NCBI GenBank assembly: GCA_033398695.1
Contig: CM065814.1
Coordinates: 104,224,501 to 104,288,500 of the forward strand
Length of the DNA: 64,000 bases
Direction of reading: 5' to 3'
From: Orobanche coerulescens
Taxonomy: Eukaryota; Streptophyta; Magnoliopsida; Lamiales; Orobanchaceae
In this document: positions 46,018 to 58,230 of the stretch, one piece after another
How the letters are laid out: each line of letters begins with the position of its first letter
How positions within the stretch are numbered: the first letter of the stretch is position 1
Program-made: the position numbers and the translations under genes
Notes under the pieces: model-generated
What the model was told of the DNA's origin: nothing
The model's input: only the letters and a program-made list of their open reading frames with translations
Database searches by the model: none

Positions 46018-46993
46018 TCACTGGGATCGGCTTTGCCAGATCTCGGGGTTAGATAGATATTCCTTTATTTTGGCGAATGCTACCTGGCTTTCTTTCGTCC
46101 ATGCGAACTTCTTGTTCTTGATGGTCGCGAAGAAAGGCTTGCTTTTATCGCCGAGCCGTGAAATAAAACGGTTGAGGGCGGCTAGACAACCTGTGAGGCG
46201 TTGCACCTGTTTGATGTTTCGTGGTTCCTGCATGTCAAGGATCGCCTGTATCTTGGTAGGGTTCGCCTCGATCCCCCTTTGGCTCACTATGTGTCCCAGG
46301 AACTTCCCGGAGCCCACCCCGAAGTTGCATTTCTTGGGGTTCAGCTTCATGTTAAACTTCTCAAGGATGGCGAACGTCTCGGCGAGATCACTGAGGTGAT
46401 CTTCCTTCTTGAGGCTTTTGACTACGATATCGTCAATGTAGACCTCCATGGTCTTGCCGATCTGATCGGCGAACATCCTGTTGACTAATCGCCGTAGGTT
46501 GCCCTCGCTTTTCAAGCCGAACGGCATTCCGACCCAAAAGTATATGTCTTTTTCTCGTGTGGAAGGATGTGTGTTTTATGTCTTCCTCTCGCCATTGGGA
46601 TTTGATGATATCCGCGAAGGCATCCATAAACGACATCATTTCGCAACCTCGCCGTGGCCGCCGACTGTGTGATCGATATGAGGCATCGGGAAGTGATCTT
46701 TTGGACATGCCGCTGAGGTTGGTGAAGTCTATGCATAATCTCCAGGAGCCACTGCTTTTTGACGAGAACCGCTGGCGACCCACCGTGGTTCGTCTGCTAC
46801 TCCGATCAATTTGTTGTTGAGTAACTTCGACTTCTATGTCGAGCGCCGCAGATTTCTCGGGACCGAACTTCCTACGCTTCGTGAACAGCTTCATCGCCTT
46901 GGCCGATCTTCGATAGTGGCGTGCGTGTTCGGGACTTATGCCAACCATATCTTGATGCGACTGTGCAAAGACACCGATGTTCTTACGTAGCAA
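46018..46993 (-). pseudogene. Retand reverse transcriptase
   Basis: The fingers region (46993 to about 46530) is in another frame and decayed (VPEKVY-type text lost, SWRLCIDFTNLS near 46745). From 46527 the palm reads MPFGLKSEGN, with catalytic VYIDDIVVKS near 46440, LNPKKCNFGVGSGKFLGHIV near 46330 and the thumb IQAILDMQEPRNIKQVQRLTGCLAALNRFI (shown here only to mark the position, about 46250-46160). ATF-to-RNase H text is seen up to 46018. The catalytic DD is intact. Confidence 0.85.
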
Positions 46994-47358
46994 GTTGATC
47001 GATCTCCCTTTAATTCGCGGTCGATGCTTGCGCCGATCTCAGTACTTCCCGCTCGATGATCTCGATCCATCGTAATGTTTTCCAACTCTTCGACAGGACT
47101 GCCGCTCTGTTTGGTACGATCTCCGACTCGGTCTCGATCGATGTCGAGACTTGGCTCAAACCGATCCTCGCTCGATGTCGTCCGTCGATCGATGAGAGAT
47201 GGCGCCCTCTCGAGTCCGTTGGTACGAAGTGTTAGGCCCGTCGATCTCCATGGGTTGATCGTTGGTCGCTTCAATGTTACATATAGCACGGGAAATAGCG
47301 AAATAAGTATCAACACAGGAGTAACTCAAACATCTCTTTGCCATTAGTTGATCTCCCT

Positions 47359-47760
47359 TTACAGTACCGACCGTCCCATCGGCAGTGGGGAATTTGATAC
47401 AAGAAAGAAAGATGAGGCGACCGCCTCAAAGGTTTCTAGAAAGGGGCGACCTAGGAACCCATTATAGATGCTGGGCCTATCTATGATTACAAAGCTTAGG
47501 TTCCTAGTAGTCCTAACCTTGGGATCATAAAAGCATACTAGCTCAACAGAGAGCTTGATCCTCCCATAGGCTTGGACGGTGTTGTCGCCGAACCCTTGAA
47601 GCACGGTGTCGAAAGGCTTGATGAATTTGATTAGGTTGCCGAGTTGGTCTAGGGCGGTTTTGAATATGATGTTGCAAAAACTCCCATTGTCGACCAACAC
47701 GCGATCTACCGCCTTCCCAAGGATGCATGCGAGATCACTAGTGCATCCTCTTTGGGACAT
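47359..47760 (-). pseudogene. Retand aspartic protease
   Basis: VDRVLVDNGSFCNIIF carries the catalytic Asp in a DNGS context common in Tat elements. SFVIIDRPSIYNGFLGRP is the second signature. It is open over 133 codons, with a frame change on both sides. Confidence 0.85.
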
Positions 47761-48144
47761 CGCACTCCTTCCCCGTCCTTGTTGGAAAAGGTGATGAGCG
47801 CGTCTCTAGAGATGGTCGGCTCCGGAGGAACTACAACATGGACTCGCGAATGCCCTCAACTCGGCCTTTCGCTTCTGCTCGACATGGTGGAAATCGGGAA
47901 AGACCTCCGAGGTTTCCACCCCGGCTTGAAGCATGTTTATCCGACCGCCGTGGTTGATCGGAGGGACCGATTCATCGAGTATTCCGGCTCATGCTCGATC
48001 CTCGCGACCGGATTGGGAGGAGTTCTCTCGCGTTGTCGGCGTCGCGCCTCCGGTCCTTTCCGTCCTTGGCTCCGGCTTGGTGATTAGATTGTCCACCTTG
48101 CCTTCTTCAAACAGCCATAGTGCCTCGAGGAGGTCGCGCATTGG

Positions 48145-49630
48145 CTAGTGTTGTGGCCGGACTCTTATGATAGGCACAGACTTGCTACGGCCTAGGTGAC
48201 CGTGGTCTCTTATTGGTTTTGGCTTGAAAGCCACTCGCGACCCTTGATCGCGTTGAAGATGTGTGCCGAGATAAGTTGAGGTTGTGAAGAAGGTGGACCT
48301 CCACATCCTCGAAGGCTTTGAACTCGCCGGGCGGCTTGGCGACCGCCTTTCTAGGCTTGGCGACCGCCTTCTTCCGACATGGGAAGGTGCTTTCCTTCTT
48401 CGGCCGCCCTCGTCCAAACGGAGTGAGAGCATCTTCTCGCCCGGCCGTAAAATCGGCGGCTCTTACGCGGAACGCCGTATAGGTCGGTGGGAAATCCTTT
48501 GTGAGGTGCCCGAACATGGGCGAAGGCCCGTGGAATCCGCTCAGATCGTGGTGAGCGATCTCGCCGCCGACGGGTTCACCGGTGAGGACTATCTCGCCCA
48601 CCTTGGCCGATATAATCCTCATCCGATTCGTCCTTCCCCGCCCGATTTTCATCATGCGGTGGGGCCTTCCGGCGAGCGACTTTGGCGGCGGCACGACGTG
48701 AAGTCGCTCGCCGCCTTCTCAAAGCAATTGATTGAGCGAGATGGTAGCGAGATGTACCACCCGGGGCGAGATCGCCCGAGTTAACGGGAACATACGACAT
48801 TTCGTCGCGTCTCAAGCTCCGCATCCAGTCATGTAGATCCTAACCTACTTAAGTGGGTTCCCTGATCCGTTCTCCTCATATAGAGGTGTTTGTGGGGATT
48901 AATCGTTGGTTGGATCGGGCGAGCTCGATCCGAGTCGCGAGTGGCTCGCTTGACCCAACGATTGGTCTCCGGCGCCGCCCCATTTTCCAGAGCGCCTTCA
49001 TCTCGCCGAGCCGGGCGTTGCATGGCAGCCATCGCTGCCGCCGATCGCCGGGCCGAATGGCTCTCGAGCGTGCACCGAGGCGATCGTGTACCGATCTCGG
49101 CCCCGGTGAATGACGAGCTCCCTGCCAGTGGGTTCCTTCCTTGGGCGAGCAGGGGGTCGCTGACCGACTTGTCTCTTGGGGGTCGGATATGCCGAACTCC
49201 TGGTAAAGGATTCAAATACCGATGTCTCCCGGCTGGGGCCTGAGTGCCCAGGTTGCCATGAGGGATCGCTTCCTAGGCGGCTGAAAACGGAATCGTCCCG
49301 CCTTACGAGAGCCTTCCCCTGCGGCTCGGGGCTTTCTGTTGATTTCTCAACATAGATCCCCTTGAGCTTCCTTTTGCTTGCCCGGCGGTTAGCCGACGGG
49401 GTGATGGTAGGCGTATCGCGGCTCTCTCGCTGCCTCGAGGATGGCTATAGCCTCCTCAATCTATTCCGATGTCCTGAATCGGCCGAGTGAGAGGCTAGAA
49501 CTGCCCTCGGGGCGGGAGTGAGAGCCTAGCGTCGCCACGCCGCCTCCGCCGTGGGCCGGGATTCGTCCTCGCCGAATAAGATTTCCGGCAGATCTCGGGG
49601 TGGCCTCTTGGAGGTTGTTGCTGATGTCAT
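48145..49630 (-). pseudogene. Retand gag, heavily frameshifted
   Basis: A start is visible at 49630 (MTSATTSKRPPRDLPEILFG). 49215-48829 is open, rich in Arg and Ser, with an RPIQPTINPHKHLY stretch near 48930. The capsid core is hard to read between 48830 and 48500. 48694-48185 continues with a basic region (GRGRPKKESTFPCRKKAV). Position between LTR and protease supports gag. No zinc knuckle is clear. The leader between gag and LTR is short (49631-49759); the sequence after the LTR, AGCGCTAGAGGAAGGGC on the minus strand, is the presumed primer site, tRNA not assigned. Confidence 0.55.
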
Positions 49631-50682
49631 TTTCTCAAGGTTTTTCTATTGAAGAACAAAGTGAGTGTTTCTTCAAGTATATGTCCTGAGAATGTGAGTG
49701 TTCTTCGAGACGGTAGGAATAAAAATGAAGGTTTAGATTTTTGCCCTTCCTCTAGCGCTTGTTGTTACCCAAAATATTATCCGAGGTAATATTGCCGGAA
49801 TGATCGAGTAACAAACAATTGAGAACACTTCCGTGGGAAACTAGATAACACAAGATTTGTCGGGTTGTTAATCCCGGCTTGAATGCTCGCGAGATATTAT
49901 TAATAAATATACTGTCGAGTACAAATATTAATGTTAGAAACTAATACAAGGAGTGTAAAGATTTCTAGTTATCTAGGCTTTAGAGCGTAGATTGCCTAAG
50001 AACCAGATAGATAGATCCGTGAGTTCTTGTTTAGGAGATAAGATGGATATGTATGAATATCACTATGAATGTGTAAGCGGTTACTAAGAGAGTCTTTGAT
50101 TTTCTCTTTTGTGTGTATTTTGCACCGAATCGTAGTCAAACCGTGTCCTTGTCGCGGTGAGTTCCCTATTTATAGGGGACAAGGTGGTTGGGATCTCGAG
50201 GCGATCACCGTGACCGCCGTTTTTATATTATAATAAGGTGGCCGATCGTTCGTCACATGGGCCGTTTCCTTAGGGGCGTTTGGTACGCAGATGTAATGAC
50301 AGATGATGTGAACAGACAGACGGACGGACGGACAGACAGTGTCCAAAGCGTTTGGTAAGACATGAAATGACAGGATGTAACATGACAGAACATGTTAAAA
50401 TGACTATTTTAGCCCTGATGAACTGTTTAGTGGTTTTTTATTAAATAAATAATGTAAATGAATAATAACAAATAATATATAATAATATAAAACCATCTAA
50501 CATAAAAATTGATAAAAAAAAAACTCCACATTCATAATTAAACCATCTTAATGTTCAAATGTTTATCATTGGATAACAAAAGACAAACACAAAAGCTAAA
50601 ATATTTAACATTGTTTAACAAAAGACATACACCAAAGCTCAAATGTTTAGCATTGTGTAACAAAATACCTAAACACAAAAGT

Positions 50683-51247
50683 TCAAATCATGCCCAACTT
50701 TTCAAGTATAGTTGTCACAAATAGTGGCTTGAACTTCTCAGCCATCCCATTCCAAAGGCGTAGTTGAATCGGATTGTCTGCAAAATGCACACCAATAGCA
50801 ATGCATTGCCTATCATCAAAACCCATCTTTTCTAACTCGTCAGGTAAATTTTCCAAACCCGGAGTACCAACAACCGATACCAACTTACCCACTTCCTCTG
50901 ATAACGAGTTTAAGCCTTTTTCTAGTGTCTTATATACATTGTCATCAGCACTAGCTTTAACTTTTCTCTTTCTCTTCTTTGATGATGCTTCTCCTTCTTG
51001 TGGATTGTGGGATGCCGAAGCGGCATTGGAAGGAGTAGACAAAGGCACGATAAAGTCTTCCATATCAGCACCAACCTCGCTTTCAAGATTGATGTTCTCC
51101 ATTGCATCTGCGGCAGATTCCGCTAGCGATCCCGTGGCTCGATCTTTCCCAAAAATCGTCTTTAGTCGCTCGTATTGTGGAAACGGTTTGTTGGCAATGT
51201 AGTTTTTGTTTGGATGTTTCTATTAAAAGAAAAAAATGCATAAATAT

Positions 51248-51285
<38 letters not shown>

Positions 51286-51639
51286 AAAGTAACTACAAAA
51301 TAATAATGTTAAAATTATTATCATTACCTTTAAGTATTCTTCTAAAACTTGAGCATCTACCGTTACGCATTGAAGCGCATCATTCCAACCAAACCCACTT
51401 GTATTTAACATGTCGTATGCAGCTGAGTATTTATCTTTGAGCCGCTTCATTTTGTTTTGGACATGTTTTGCCGTAATGTTGAGCCCCGGGATTCTTTCAC
51501 GCATTTTTTGGACAATTTGTTCATATGTTCCACTCCGGAAGCAACCGTTATCACTCCTACCACCGGCATCAACTATCTCCTGTAAGATTAAGATCAATGC
51601 ATCCTCTTCTGCAATGGTCCAGTTACGTCTATCCGCCAT
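50683..51639 (-). CDS. PIF/Harbinger Myb/SANT-like DNA-binding protein
   Basis: This is the transposase partner that binds DNA and helps nuclear import in PIF/Harbinger systems. Exon 1 is 51639-51328 and exon 2 is 51219-50683, joined across AAG/GTAATG and AATAG, giving 282 residues. The Myb/SANT-like domain (Myb_DNA-bind_3) fills roughly residues 1-105 (NWTIAEEDALILILQEIVDA, AKHVQNKMKRLKDKYSAAYD, SGFGWND). The linker has the family motif KPFPQYERLKTIFGKDRATG across the splice. A basic KKRKRKVK at about 50965 is a likely nuclear signal. The C-terminus (GMAEKFKPLFVTTIL) ends at 50683. No stop or frameshift is seen. The intron contains a (TA)n(GT)n tract. Confidence 0.88.
51246..51284. repeat. 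(TA)n(TG)n microsatellite in the Myb gene intron
   Basis: About nine TA units pass into about nine TG units. Confidence 0.95.
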
Positions 51640-51805
51640 CTAGAATTAAATTACGAAATAACAATTGATAAGTCAACAATATGTTTTAAAATTGATCAAC
51701 ACATTACAATAACAATGTTTTAAAAGATCAACGCATTACAATAACAATGTTTTAAAAGAGATCAAATACATTACAATAACAACGTTTTAAATATGAAATA
51801 ATATA

Positions 51806-53097
51806 CTACAATCTACTTGACATCCATGATTCAAACATTTCTTGGGCTATGTCATCTCTCCATTGAGTCCACTCATTACTTGATTCAACAACATCAATAG
51901 ATTCCACATCATCATTGGATTCCAACGTCTCTTCCCCGATAGGCATATCTTCTAATGTGAGTATCGTGTTTTCCTCCGGATCAAGAGCCATGTACATCCT
52001 AATAAAATTATGTAGCAAAGCACATGCTAATATCATTCGTCCTTGAAGTTTTATTGGATAGAAAGAAGGGCTTCGTAGTATGGCCCAACGTTTCTTCAAG
52101 ATACCAAAACACCTTTCTATGATATTCCTAGCTTGTGAGTGCTTCATGTTGAAGTATTCTTCCTTATTCGTAGGTGTATGACCAGTGTGTTCCCACTCTC
52201 GTAAGTGATACCTAGTACCTCTATATGGTGCCAAAAATCCATTGCCATTGACATATCCTGCATCGGCCAAGTAGTAATTACCCAGTGGGACCTTGAAACC
52301 ATTATTCCTTGTAACTGCATCTCGTAATACTCTAGAATCGGTGGCTGAACCTTCCCAACCGGATAAAACATAGACAAATTTCATGTCTCGATTACATGCA
52401 CCTAATACATTAATCGCAATGTTTCCCTTCCTTGTTCGATATCTTGGTTTATCCGACTCAGGTACGGTCACTTCAATGTATGTTCCGTCTATTGCTCCTA
52501 AACAACCCTATGAACAAAATAATTTCATTTTAACTAAATGGTTTTAACTTTATACAACGAATAATAAGAAAGATTAACAATGATTACCTTAAATGGTTTC
52601 CATCGTCTGTCAGTGCAATCATCCTCTACTGGAGTTGGTTTAATAAACAAGTGATCTTGCAACCGTAATAATGCACTTAAAACTCGATGAACATACCTAC
52701 TAATTGTTTCTCCCGACCTATAAAATCTAACTTGAAGACATCTATTTTTGGTGTGATGTGCTAGTATGTTTAGAAATGTAGCAACTTGCTCTTCAATTGT
52801 TACGTTACCATCATCTAATAGGCCGCCACGAGTTTTTAGCAACTCACACAGAATAGCAAATGCATTCCTATCCATTCGCAACTCATTCACACAAATAATG
52901 TCACTTTCATATGTGATGCGTTGGATTTCTATCGATCTAATTTGATATCTAGTAAAGGTCCTTTGTCTTAAAGCTCTCCTTTGCATATGCCTTTCTTCAC
53001 GTTCAGTTAACCATTTCGCAAAATTGACCAAAATAATGAGCAAATCAATGTAAGCCTTGATAACCTTAATAACTATAATTAGATGGTTTTGGTCCAT
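51806..53097 (-). CDS. PIF/Harbinger DDE transposase (HARBI1-like)
   Basis: This is the catalytic transposase for cut-and-paste movement. Exon 1 is 53097-52588 and exon 2 is 52507-51806; the 79-bp intron has AAG/GTAATC and CATAG borders and joins in phase 0, giving 403 residues, a normal length. The N-terminal region has the helix-turn-helix-like segment (EEQVATFLNILAHHTKNRCL). The DDE_Tnp_4 domain covers about 175-345: D177 in GAIDGTY, D252 in YYLADAGY, E301 in RNIIERCFG; GFLAPYRGTRYH follows the second Asp as expected. The start at MDQNHL is chosen because upstream codons are low-complexity and hydrophobic; a further 5' exon is possible. All three catalytic residues and the frame are intact. 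Confidence 0.9.
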
Positions 53098-54116
53098 GTC
53101 TACAAAAAAAATAACAATCAAACGTATAAGCAAAATATATAATCCAAGCAACAAAGAAACAAAGAAAGAAACAAAGAAACATGTAAAGCAAATAAAGAAA
53201 TAAAGAAATTGCAAGAAACACATCAACAACTAAACACATATTCCACTTTGCAGCAAAGAAAACAGGTAAAAAAACATGTAAAGAAAACAACAAAATTACA
53301 GCAGAGTATTTGTGCCCACAACAATTATTGGGGCAATTATTCCTTTCACATGCAAACTTGTATGCTACAGGTATCAAAACTTGGGGCAAAATAATTAGCT
53401 GCAGGTATCAAAATTGTAAGGAGAGTATTCCACTTTGCTTTGTTACAGCAAACTTGCATCATCAACAACATCAACAGGTAAAGAAAACATGTATCATCAA
53501 CAGGTAAAGAAAACATGTATCATCAACAAAATTGTAGCAAACTTGCATCATCAACAACATCAACAATGATTTTAGCAATCGATTTTGCAGCAAAACACGT
53601 AAAGAAATCGATTTGAAATCGACAAACAGAAATCGAGAGAAACAAAAATCGATTTTGAAATCGACAAACAGAAATCGAGAGAAGGAAATCGATTTTAGCA
53701 TTCCGATTTTGAGAGAGAGAGAGAGAGAGAGCTTCAATTTCTATTTAGAGATCGATTTTGAGAGAGAGAGAGCTTCGATTTCTGTTTAGCTGATCGATTG
53801 CTAAACCTGTTTAGTCGATCAATTTTAGCATAGCGGTGCAGAGAGAGAGAGAACTAACTTCGTTTCAGGTAGAGAGAGAGAGCTTCGTTTCAGGTAGCGG
53901 CGAGAGAGAGAACGAGAATAGGATTAGGTTAGAGAAGAGGATATTGTGGTCCAAAATCACGTGTTCTACCTAGTTCCATGGGGTAGCCATGGAACAAGCG
54001 TGTTCCAATGATGTTCCATCTAGTTCTAGCGTGTCCCACGTTGAGATGTGCCAAACATGGGACACGTGTGTCCCGTTCTGTCCTGTCCCACGTTGTACCG
54101 CGTACCAAACGCGCCC
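53098..54116 (-). other. PIF/Harbinger leader and right subterminal region
   Basis: Non-coding and A-rich on the plus strand. It contains several copies of AAATCGATTTTGAAATCGAC-type text (53580-53700), (GA)n tracts at 53709-53732, 53759-53772, 53840-53852 and 53870-53882, and the right terminus. It probably includes the transposase promoter. Confidence 0.6.
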
Positions 54117-54555
54117 TTAAAGTCAGGAGCTGCTGCTGGAGTCAACTGTGTGAGCCAATGAGAGGCCAACGCGCGTCCTGGGCAGCATGTGAGGGGAGGA
54201 CCCACTTTGTACCTTTCGGCGGCTTTGTCGGTAGGTGAGGTAGGTGACAGGATGAGGACAAAGGTCTTTATCTGCCGGTATCTCTGAAGATCCGCATGTG
54301 GGCCACCGTCCAAGATTCGGTCTTTGATGACTTTGACGGATGCCGGACCCATACGTGGTCATGAGATGATCGTCTCTGGTCCGCTCATTATAGACGATCG
54401 TCAAATATCGAAAGACGATCGCTAGGTGCCAAAAGACGATCGCCGTATTGCGCCGAATTCTAGGAGTTTGTCCAGAGTATGTCTTCGACGATAGGCTTCT
54501 CTGGTCGTGATGCCGATCGCCCATCGAGGCGTGTGAATCGCCGCACAACACACTG

Positions 54556-54750
54556 GAAATGGTTACTTGGTGGAGTCAGTGTCCTGGATGTGACTCACTA
54601 TTACGATACTTGTATTATTCTTTGAGATTTTCAGGGTAGTATTGATTAAGTTGAACACTATAGATTTGCACGATCATTCACGATATTTATTTTATTTGAA
54701 ATCGATTCTTTTTGCTTGAGGACAAGCAAAGGCTCAAGTTTGGGGGTATT
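54556..54750 (+). other. Athila-2 3' interior and polypurine tract
   Basis: It resumes Athila-2 after the CACTG duplication. It ends TTGCTTGAGGACAAGCAAAG then GGCTCAAGTTTGGGGGTATT, a hairpin-like GAGGACAAGC motif and polypurine tract common to Athila-type elements, directly before the 3' LTR. Confidence 0.8.
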
Positions 54751-55602
54751 TGTTAGGCGTATTTTTATATGCTTATTTATCATTATTCTTTATCCATTTT
54801 GTGTCTAAACCTGCATAAATGAGCCTTTAATGCACTATTCTTTTATGATTGGCCGGAATTGGAGTCCGGAAGCTCAAACGATGAAAAACGGGCGAAAACG
54901 GCAATATTTGGCCTGGGGCCACGGCACGAACCAAGTGAGCCGCGACACACGAAGGCAACCAGCAAGTGCCGAACCAACTGTACTGTGAGCCGCGACACAA
55001 GGATGCTGAGCCGCGGCCCAGGAAGAAAAATAGGCGCCCAGGCAATGCGCTGAAGGTCAGGGGCCGCGGCATAGATTAAGTGAGCCGCGGCCTACGGGGC
55101 GGTTTTGATGAATTGGACGCGTTTCTGGGCTGTTTTTGGAGCTGTTTTCGACCCAATCCCCGGACGCATTTTGGAGGCCAATGAGAGCTATAAATAAGGG
55201 TTTAAGGTCTGAATTGAGGGGGATTCGATTGGAGGAGATTATCGTGGAAGCAAGAAGAAGCAGAAAACACGAAGGATCAGAGAGCGGAAGCTAGAGAACG
55301 GAGGAATCCGAGCTCTTCGACTGCGTTTGATCTTTATGCTTTCTTTGATTATTTCTGTATTTTTACGTTCTAGCATGTCAGGCTAAAACCCTGTTCTAGG
55401 ATTTTGATGAAACCGAGGCTTTGACGAATTTACTTTTGATTATTAATATTATTCCCTTTTCTATTGAGTTTTCCCCAATTGTTTTTAATGCTTTCAATTG
55501 TGTGGCCTATAATTGAATTGATTTAACTATGCAACTCGAATTGGGAGAGGAGAGTTGGTATGGAAAAATTGGTGAGAACCATTTTATCTTGTGAGATAGG
55601 AA

Positions 55603-56329
55603 CACTACACCATAAGTGCTCATATGCAACGCTTCCTATTGTCAGATTATGCCCCATTTTCTGTTGCCTTAGGCCGTAAATTGATATATCCAACACTTTG
55701 TGAGTGTTGCATCCGTCGCGTGGATTTGACCTCTAATCCAACACTTTTCCTTTCTAATGCAACAGGGAAAGTGTTGCATTATGTACATAGTGCAACACAA
55801 AATAAAATATATGCAATGTAAAATAGTGTTGGCTTAGAGGAGAATACTTTAGAAAAATGGGGCCCATAACCAATGACATCGGAATGGGCTCTTTTGCCAT
55901 GTCATTAGTGGGTCCCACTTCATCCACGTCATTAGTAGGTCCCACTTCATCCACGCCGATGGGTCCCACCAAACACAATGCAACACTATTATTATATCCA
56001 ACAAGAACATGATTGTTATATACAACACTAATTTGAGAATATGCAACAATAATCGAAAGATAAATGCAACACTTTAAATAAAAATTTCGAAATAACCATT
56101 TCGTACATACATAATTCTATACAAATAAAATACCATCCAATATTCACACCCTGCCATTCAATACCAAATACCAACATCCCAACAAACAGTCGACGCAAAA
56201 TACCAACTTATACTAACAATTCGACACGCAATACCATAACTAGACCAAATTACCAAGTCTAATTCAAGAGTACCAAGTGACCAAAGTTCTAAACACTAGA
56301 CATTATTAAATATCTCGATTTCTACGCAG
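55603..56329. repeat. CACTA-2 left subterminal region
   Basis: It holds GCAACACTTT-type motifs in both orientations, and two to three copies of GTCATTAGTGGGTCCCACTT (about 55901-55975). Otherwise AT-rich, with no gene. Confidence 0.75.
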
Positions 56330-57541
<1,212 letters not shown>

Positions 57542-58230
57542 AGCGATTTCACCATGTCAAAAGCAGATATTCTTTTAGTTGAGGAATAATGTTATATTGA
57601 ACCCAACTTAAATCATACAACATAACAAGAAGAATGACCGATGTGAATCGGGTGTTGTGGTGATCAGATTAGTTGTGAGGTTTAATTATGGACCCAGTCA
57701 AGTTAATGGGTTTATGGGCTAATTAAATTTGCTGGAGGATGACTGACTAATAAGCACATATCATGGATTTTGGTTTATTTGTCATTCTAAGGCTTTGTTC
57801 AACTTAAAAATAATATTCAAGATAAGAGCCTTATTCAAGAAATTATGTTTCCATCACTAAAATCGGTTTTAATAAGTAAAAATCAAGGCAACCCCGTAAT
57901 TTTAAATAATAAAAGACAACAAATTAGTCATTTTCTATCAATTTTAATCAAGAAAATCATGTTTGAGTTAAGCAAAACCATAATTTCGATTAAGCAAAAC
58001 CAGATGAAGATAACAGGGCCTAAGGGTAAATCCATAGACCTCTAAATGTACAACATCAACGACAATTTTTTATTTAATCATGAAGAAACCAAACATGCAA
58101 TGTGTAGCACTAACATATGTTGATAGACGTCTAGATATATAATAATTTTGTTAGTCATAAATTTGGTCACAACCAACTTCAATTCAACCTCTTAATTATA
58201 GTATATGAAAGTGTAACAAGAAAAATGTCT
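57542..58230. other. CACTA-2 spacer between the two captured genes
   Basis: AT-rich. The part near 57542-57600 may be UBP intron, and the part near 58190-58230 TBL intron (donor AAA/GTAAGA on the minus strand). No other resemblance is seen; the ORF at 57845-58045 is not convincing. Confidence 0.5.

Larger units (their letters stand above)
50273..54116 (-). mobile_element. PIF/Harbinger DNA transposon, structurally complete
   Basis: The left end is GGGGCGTTTGGTACGC (50273); the right end, read inward on the minus strand, is GGGCGCGTTTGGTACGCG. TTA is duplicated at 50270-50272 and 54117-54119, the usual target for this superfamily. The element is 3,844 bp and carries two minus-strand genes in the order transposase then Myb/SANT-like protein. 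Subterminal regions hold GACA/GACGGACG repeats on the left (about 50310-50340) and GTGTCCC/GGGACAC repeats on the right (about 54045-54095). Confidence 0.93.
38801..54550 (-). mobile_element. Retand-like (Tat lineage) gypsy element with antisense gene
   Basis: The plus strand runs from TGTTGTTACCC (38801) to CGCACAACA (54550), flanked by CACTG at 38796-38800 and 54551-54555. LTRs are 38801-39754 (954 bp) and 49760-54550 (944 bp after removing the Harbinger element). On the minus strand the order is gag (49630-48145), protease, RT, RNase H, integrase. An ORF in the opposite direction lies between pol and the 3' LTR (40248-42690), the arrangement known for Retand elements. Pol is split by many small frame changes. 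Confidence 0.88.
49760..54550 (-). repeat. Retand 5' LTR, interrupted by PIF/Harbinger
   Basis: 49760-50272 and 54120-54550 align with the intact LTR 38801-39754 once the Harbinger element and one TTA are removed. GACGATCGTC-type palindromes are at about 54370-54445. Confidence 0.9.

Noticed and set aside
53209..53737. Overlapping ORFs in the Harbinger leader
   Set aside because: A-rich and GA-rich low-complexity text with repeated ATCGATTT words; not coding.
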